From an uncultured Actinomycetes bacterium (GTDB lineage: Bacteria > Actinomycetota > Actinomycetes > Nanopelagicales > Nanopelagicaceae): a DNA stretch of 9,383 nt. This document shows, one piece after another, positions 5,270-9,383 of this stretch (position 1 is its first letter; every line of letters begins with the position of its first letter). The notes beneath the pieces are model-generated. The model was not told where the DNA came from, made no database searches, and saw nothing but the letters and a program-made list of their open reading frames with translations. Where the stretch lies: contig CAIXDY010000175.1 in the NCBI GenBank assembly GCA_903918325.1, positions 1-9,383 on the forward strand. The letters are read 5' to 3'. A program made the translations under genes and the position numbers.

Positions 5270-7990
5270 ATGAGCGAAAACTTTGAGGCGCCAGATCAGA
5301 TCATCGACCAGTTAGTTGATACCGATCCTTCGGAAACAGCTGAATGGCACGCCTCTTTCGATGCCGCTCTAGCTAACGCCGGCCCAGTTCGCGCTCGCTA
5401 TTTAATGCTGAGCCTTTTGCGCAGAGCGCACGAAAAAAACATTGGCGTATCTGATCTTCGAACAACTGATTACATCAACACTATTTCTCCCGAACACGAA
5501 CCCGCATTTCCAGGAGATGAAGCGATCGAGCGCCGAATCCGCGCAATGAATAGATGGAATGCAGCAATGTTGGTGCACCGCGCACAACGTCCAGGTGTTG
5601 GTGTTGGTGGACATATTTCAACGTATGCATCATCGGCAGCGCTCTATGAAGTTGGTTTCAACCACTTCTTCCGTGGACAAGATCACCCAGGTGGCGGAGA
5701 CCAAATCTTTTTCCAAGGCCATGCAAGTCCAGGAATGTATGCACGCGCATATCTAGAAGGTCGCTTAACTGAAGATCAACTCGATGGCTTCCGCCAAGAA
5801 CTTTCACATCCAGCTGGCGGACTTTCTTCTTATCCTCACCCACGTTTGATGCCAGATTTTTGGCAATTCCCAACGGTCTCCATGGGTATCGGACCGATCA
5901 ATGCAATTTATCAAGCACGTTTTAATCGCTACTTACATAACCGTGGAATTAAAGACACCAGCGATCAGCGCGTATGGGCATTTCTTGGTGATGGTGAAGT
6001 TGATGAAGTAGATACTTTAGGTGCAATCGGTTTAGCAACGCGTGAAAAGTTAGATAACTTAACTTTCGTCGTTAACTGTAACTTGCAACGCCTAGATGGC
6101 CCTGTGCGCGGTAACGGAAAGATTATTCAAGAACTTGAATCAATCTTTGGTGGCGCTGGTTGGAATGTAATTAAAGTTGTGTGGGGCCGCGAATGGGATC
6201 CACTGCTGGCTCAAGATCGTGAAGGCGCACTCGTTAACTTAATGAACAAGACGCTAGACGGTGATTACCAAACATTTAAAGCTGAATCAGGTGGGTATAT
6301 TCGCGATAATTTCTTTGGTCGCGATCCGCGCACTGCAAAAATGGTTGCCGATTGGTCTGATGAAAAGATCTGGGGCCTTAAGCGCGGTGGACATGATTAT
6401 CAGAAGTTATTTGCGGCTTACACCGCGGCAGTACAAAATAATGGCCGCCCAACAGTTATCTTGGCTAAGACAATTAAGGGTTGGACATTAGGTTCAAGTT
6501 TTGAAGGTCGTAACTCAACGCACCAAATGAAGAAGATGTCACTTGAAGACATCATGCAGTTCCGTGACACTTTGCGTCTGGATATTCCAGATGAGAAACT
6601 CGATAAGTATTTACCTCCTTATTACAAGCCAGCTGCCGACTCTGATGAAGCTAAATATTTAATTGAACGCCGAGTTGCTTTGGGTGGATCAATCCCTCGC
6701 CGCCGTGCAATTTCTCGTCCACTGACCCAGCCTGATGATTCAGTATATGAATCAGTAAAACGCGGTTCAGGCCATCAAGAAATCGCCACAACTATGGCCT
6801 TTGTTCGCATGCTTAAAGATTTAGTGAAAGATCCTGGTCTTGGTTCCAGAATCGTTCCCATTATTCCTGATGAAGCACGAACTTTCGGAATGGACTCTTT
6901 GTTCCCAACGTTAAAGATTTACTCACCAAATGGTCAGCAATATGCCGCAGTGGACCGCGAATTAATGTTGTCTTATAAAGAATCAACTTCAGGTGTTATT
7001 TTGCATGAAGGTATTAATGAGGCCGGTTCAGTTGCATCATTTACTGCCGTTGGTTCTTCGTACTCAACACATGATGAACCAATGATTCCTATGTATATCT
7101 TCTATTCAATGTTTGGTTTCCAACGTACTGGTGATGCTTTCTGGGCAGCGGCAGATCAATTGGTTCGTGGCTTTGTTATTGGCGCAACTGCTGGCCGTAC
7201 AACTCTCAATGGTGAAGGTTTGCAACATGAAGATGGGCACTCACCGCTACTTGCTTCCACAAATCCAGGTGTCGTTGCTTATGACCCGGCTTATGCTTTC
7301 GAATTAGGCCACATTGTTAAAGATGGTTTACGTCGCATGTACGGTGAAAATAGCGAAAATATTTACTACTACTTAACGGTTTATAACGAGCCTTATGTTC
7401 ATCCAGAAGAACCAAAAGATCTAGATGTAGCTGGTTTGCTCAAGGGAATTTACTTGTACTCACCGGCCGGAAAATCACGCAAGAAGTCGGCACAAATCTT
7501 GGCTTCAGGTGTTGGCGTTAACTGGGCATTAAAGGCGCAGCAGTTGTTGTCACAGGATTGGGGTGTTAACGCTTCGGTGTGGTCAGTAACTTCTTGGAAT
7601 GAACTTCGCCGAGATGGGCTTGCAACAGATCGACATAACTTGCTTAATCCAACTGATAAGCGTCGTGCATATATTTCAACTAAGTTAGAGGGACATAGTG
7701 GTCCAGTAGTTGCGGTGAGTGATTACATGCGCGCAGTTCAAGATCAAATTGCACCGTGGGTCGATGCACCGTTCTACTCATTAGGTACCGATGGTTTTGG
7801 TCTTTCAGATACCCGAGGCGCTTTACGTCGTCACTTTAAAGTTGATGCTGAATCAATTGCAGTTGCCGTGTTACAGCGACTTTGTGATCAAGGTGAAATC
7901 AAGCAAAGCATTGTCACCCAGGCAATGGATAAGTATCGTATCCACGATGTCTCAGCTGCAGATGCTGGCAATACCGAAGGCTCAGGTTGA
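5270..7990 (+). CDS. aceE: Pyruvate dehydrogenase E1 component (homodimeric type)
   Basis: This 906-residue thiamine-diphosphate enzyme decarboxylates pyruvate and passes the acetyl group to the lipoyl arm of E2, giving acetyl-CoA. Length is close to E. coli (about 887) and mycobacterial AceE. Active-site His positions appear as GGHIS (His115) and FQGHASPG (His151). The ThDP/Mg motif GDGEVDE...VVNCNLQ spans 240-273, and the flexible-loop His is His418 in RNSTHQMKKM. The ThDP-activating Glu lies in LHEGINEAGS (580 or 584), in the C-terminal half that opens near residue 500 with the transketolase pyrimidine domain; the transketolase C-terminal domain follows. No breaks or missing residues were seen. 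In actinobacteria E1p often works within a mixed pyruvate/oxoglutarate dehydrogenase assembly; E2 and E3 are not in this window. The ATG gives MSENFEAPDQ without a clear Shine-Dalgarno. Its stop overlaps the glgE TTG. Confidence 0.97.
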   Translation: MSENFEAPDQIIDQLVDTDPSETAEWHASFDAALANAGPVRARYLMLSLLRRAHEKNIGVSDLRTTDYINTISPEHEPAFPGDEAIERRIRAMNRWNAAMLVHRAQRPGVGVGGHISTYASSAALYEVGFNHFFRGQDHPGGGDQIFFQGHASPGMYARAYLEGRLTEDQLDGFRQELSHPAGGLSSYPHPRLMPDFWQFPTVSMGIGPINAIYQARFNRYLHNRGIKDTSDQRVWAFLGDGEVDEVDTLGAIGLATREKLDNLTFVVNCNLQRLDGPVRGNGKIIQELESIFGGAGWNVIKVVWGREWDPLLAQDREGALVNLMNKTLDGDYQTFKAESGGYIRDNFFGRDPRTAKMVADWSDEKIWGLKRGGHDYQKLFAAYTAAVQNNGRPTVILAKTIKGWTLGSSFEGRNSTHQMKKMSLEDIMQFRDTLRLDIPDEKLDKYLPPYYKPAADSDEAKYLIERRVALGGSIPRRRAISRPLTQPDDSVYESVKRGSGHQEIATTMAFVRMLKDLVKDPGLGSRIVPIIPDEARTFGMDSLFPTLKIYSPNGQQYAAVDRELMLSYKESTSGVILHEGINEAGSVASFTAVGSSYSTHDEPMIPMYIFYSMFGFQRTGDAFWAAADQLVRGFVIGATAGRTTLNGEGLQHEDGHSPLLASTNPGVVAYDPAYAFELGHIVKDGLRRMYGENSENIYYYLTVYNEPYVHPEEPKDLDVAGLLKGIYLYSPAGKSRKKSAQILASGVGVNWALKAQQLLSQDWGVNASVWSVTSWNELRRDGLATDRHNLLNPTDKRRAYISTKLEGHSGPVVAVSDYMRAVQDQIAPWVDAPFYSLGTDGFGLSDTRGALRRHFKVDAESIAVAVLQRLCDQGEIKQSIVTQAMDKYRIHDVSAADAGNTEGSG
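7976..7986 (+). promoter_or_regulatory. Ribosome binding site fixing the glgE TTG start
   Basis: GAAGG at 7976-7980 is a good Shine-Dalgarno, 6 nt before TTG 7987. It lies inside the last codons of aceE. In the glgE frame there is a TAA at 7930-7932 and no ATG or GTG between it and 7987, so TTG is the only start that keeps the whole N domain. Confidence 0.7.
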
Positions 7991-9383
7991 TCTCACGAAT
8001 CCCAATTAGCGATATCTCTCCCGCAGTTTACTTCGGGGGAGAATTTCTACCTGTTAAAGCTGTACCTGGTGAAGTAATACAAATAAGTGCAACTGCGGTC
8101 ATTGAGGGCCATGAAAAGCTAACGGCCCAAGTGGTTTTACATGATGCTAAAGGCAAAGTTATTTCCCGAAGTGATTTGGCTGAAAACTGGCCCGGAACTA
8201 ATCGCTATGAAGGTTCCATCACTATTCCGAGTGAAGGTGATTTCTTTTTTGTTATCGAAGCCGACAGTACTTCGCAATATCGCACGGTGTATGGCTCAAC
8301 CGAAAAATATCCAATTCGTGCTGATCGTGATCGCGCACTCATTGGTTCATGGTATGAATTTTTCCCACGCAGCGAAGGCGCAATTAAGAATGCCGATGGA
8401 ACCATTTCATCTGGCACTTTTGCAACCGCAACTAAACGTATCCCGGCAGTTGCGGCAATGGGATTTGATGTTCTTTATTTGCCACCCATTCATCCAATCG
8501 GGATTGCCCATCGCAAAGGCCCTAATAACTCTTTAACTGCCGGCCCGAATGATCCAGGCGTGCCATGGGCAATTGGAAATAGCGATGGTGGCCATGATGC
8601 AATTAATCCAGCTCTTGGAACTATGAAAGATTTTGAAAACTTTGTTTCCGCAGCAAAAAAAGCTGGAATAGAAATCGCTTTAGATCTTGCCCTTCAAACT
8701 TCACCTGATCACCCATGGGTCACAAGCAATCCACAGTGGTTCAATAAACGCGCTGACGGAACTATCGCTTATGCCGAAAACCCACCTAAGAAATATCAGG
8801 ATATTTATCCAATCAATTTTGATGATGACTACGAAGGCATTCGTGATGAAGTGCTGCGAATTATTCGACTGTGGGTTTCTAAGGGCGTAACTATTTTCCG
8901 TGTAGATAATCCACACACTAAGCCCGTTCATTTCTGGCAAGACTTGCTCGATATCGTTCGTAAAGAAAGCCCAGAAGTGATTTTTCTGGCCGAAGCATTC
9001 ACTGCACCTGCCATGATGCACGCTTTAGGTAAAGCGGGATTTCATCAGTCGTACACATATTTCACTTGGCGAACTAACAAATGGGAACTCACTGAATATG
9101 CACGTGAAGTTGCCCACCAGACCAGTTCTTTTTTCCGTCCGAATTTTTGGGTAAATACGCCAGATATCAATCCTTTTCACTTACAAAGTGGCAATCCAGC
9201 GATGTTTGCTTTACGCGCAGTTCTGGCCGCAACACTTGCTCCTTCATGGGGAATGTATGCCGGCTATGAACTCTATGAACACCGAGCATTTAAAGAAGGT
9301 GGCGAAGAGTATTTAGACTCTGAAAAATACGAAATTAAAGTTCGCGATTGGGAAGGTGCAACTAAAAAAGGTTTAACTCTGGC
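7987..9383 (+). CDS. glgE: Maltosyltransferase GlgE (alpha-1,4-glucan:maltose-1-phosphate), 3' end outside window
   Basis: The frame stays open from TTG 7987 through the right edge (465 full codons). GlgE, a GH13_3 enzyme, transfers maltose from maltose 1-phosphate onto alpha-1,4-glucan chains. The N domain comes first (residues 1 to about 115; PVKAVPGEV, EGHEKLTAQVVL), then the catalytic barrel: YEFFPRS (123-129), YLPPIHPIG (164-172), AENPPKKYQDIYP (263-275), the nucleophile Asp307 in FRVDNPHTKP, the acid/base Glu336 in FLAEAFT, Asp393 in NTPDI, and DSEKY (444-448). From memory the Streptomyces coelicolor equivalents are Asp394, Glu423 and Asp480, a constant 87-residue offset. The shortening is about 16 residues at the N-terminus plus about 70 at residues 92-112, where the helical S domain should lie. 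Catalytic residues are intact, so it is probably active. It is coupled to aceE by a TTGA overlap. Confidence 0.95.
   Translation, partial: MISRIPISDISPAVYFGGEFLPVKAVPGEVIQISATAVIEGHEKLTAQVVLHDAKGKVISRSDLAENWPGTNRYEGSITIPSEGDFFFVIEADSTSQYRTVYGSTEKYPIRADRDRALIGSWYEFFPRSEGAIKNADGTISSGTFATATKRIPAVAAMGFDVLYLPPIHPIGIAHRKGPNNSLTAGPNDPGVPWAIGNSDGGHDAINPALGTMKDFENFVSAAKKAGIEIALDLALQTSPDHPWVTSNPQWFNKRADGTIAYAENPPKKYQDIYPINFDDDYEGIRDEVLRIIRLWVSKGVTIFRVDNPHTKPVHFWQDLLDIVRKESPEVIFLAEAFTAPAMMHALGKAGFHQSYTYFTWRTNKWELTEYAREVAHQTSSFFRPNFWVNTPDINPFHLQSGNPAMFALRAVLAATLAPSWGMYAGYELYEHRAFKEGGEEYLDSEKYEIKVRDWEGATKKGLTL

Noticed and set aside
8141..8536. 131-codon plus-strand open frame in another phase at the start of glgE
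   Set aside because: The glgE frame over the same bases encodes clear GlgE motifs such as YEFFPRS and YLPPIHPIG, while this frame encodes nothing recognisable.
8701..9021. 106-codon open frame on the minus strand antisense to glgE
   Set aside because: It lies wholly within a strongly conserved catalytic region of glgE, has no recognisable motif and no ribosome binding site; it is a by-product of the plus-strand codon use.
1..9383. Mobile element, CRISPR array, anti-phage or toxin-antitoxin system
   Set aside because: No transposase, integrase, spaced direct repeats, or defence domains were seen; apart from gaps under 100 bp the window is filled by metabolic and housekeeping genes. The tRNA-Val shows no duplicated 3' end that would mark an attachment site.

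Overview
The window looks like chromosomal DNA from a low-GC actinobacterium. The right-hand block (aceE, a divergent DUF3052 gene, an AhpE-type peroxiredoxin, a C4 zinc-ribbon coiled-coil gene, an RNase HI/acid phosphatase fusion) is recognisably the block found around Rv2228c-Rv2241 in Mycobacterium tuberculosis, and GlgE is also typical of Actinobacteria. Base composition is roughly mid-40s percent GC by eye, intergenic gaps are very short and Shine-Dalgarno sequences are mostly weak. That combination suggests a streamlined freshwater lineage such as Nanopelagicales (acI). This placement is inference; the families themselves are recognised from sequence.

Layout. The left edge (1-1663) carries surface-polysaccharide genes: the 3' end of a nucleotide-sugar dehydrogenase on the plus strand and a complete GT-B glycosyltransferase on the minus strand, whose 3' ends overlap by 23 bp. 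From 5179 down to 377 everything lies on the minus strand in a tight series: DUF3052 protein, ahpE, tRNA-Val(UAC), zinc-ribbon protein, RNase HI/phosphatase, MOSC protein, glycosyltransferase. Junctions there are 10 nt, 65 nt, 28 nt, 3 nt, a 4-nt overlap and 48 nt. A 90-bp divergent region (5180-5269) separates this series from aceE (pyruvate dehydrogenase E1), which runs rightwards and is translationally coupled through a TTGA overlap to glgE. glgE starts at a TTG codon and runs off the right edge.

How the genes work together. aceE feeds acetyl-CoA into central carbon metabolism, and glgE extends alpha-glucan from maltose 1-phosphate, so one mRNA would join pyruvate oxidation to storage or capsular glucan synthesis. 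The minus-strand series combines peroxide defence, tRNA supply, RNA-DNA hybrid removal and a MOSC protein of likely detoxifying role. The left edge belongs to cell-surface sugar metabolism.

No mobile element, CRISPR array or anti-phage system is visible. The most notable observations are a GlgE that appears to lack the helical S domain of characterised GlgE enzymes, the aceE-glgE coupling, a shared ATAGATT box just upstream of three minus-strand starts (two at leaderless spacing), and a tRNA gene that forms the 5' end of a protein-coding operon.
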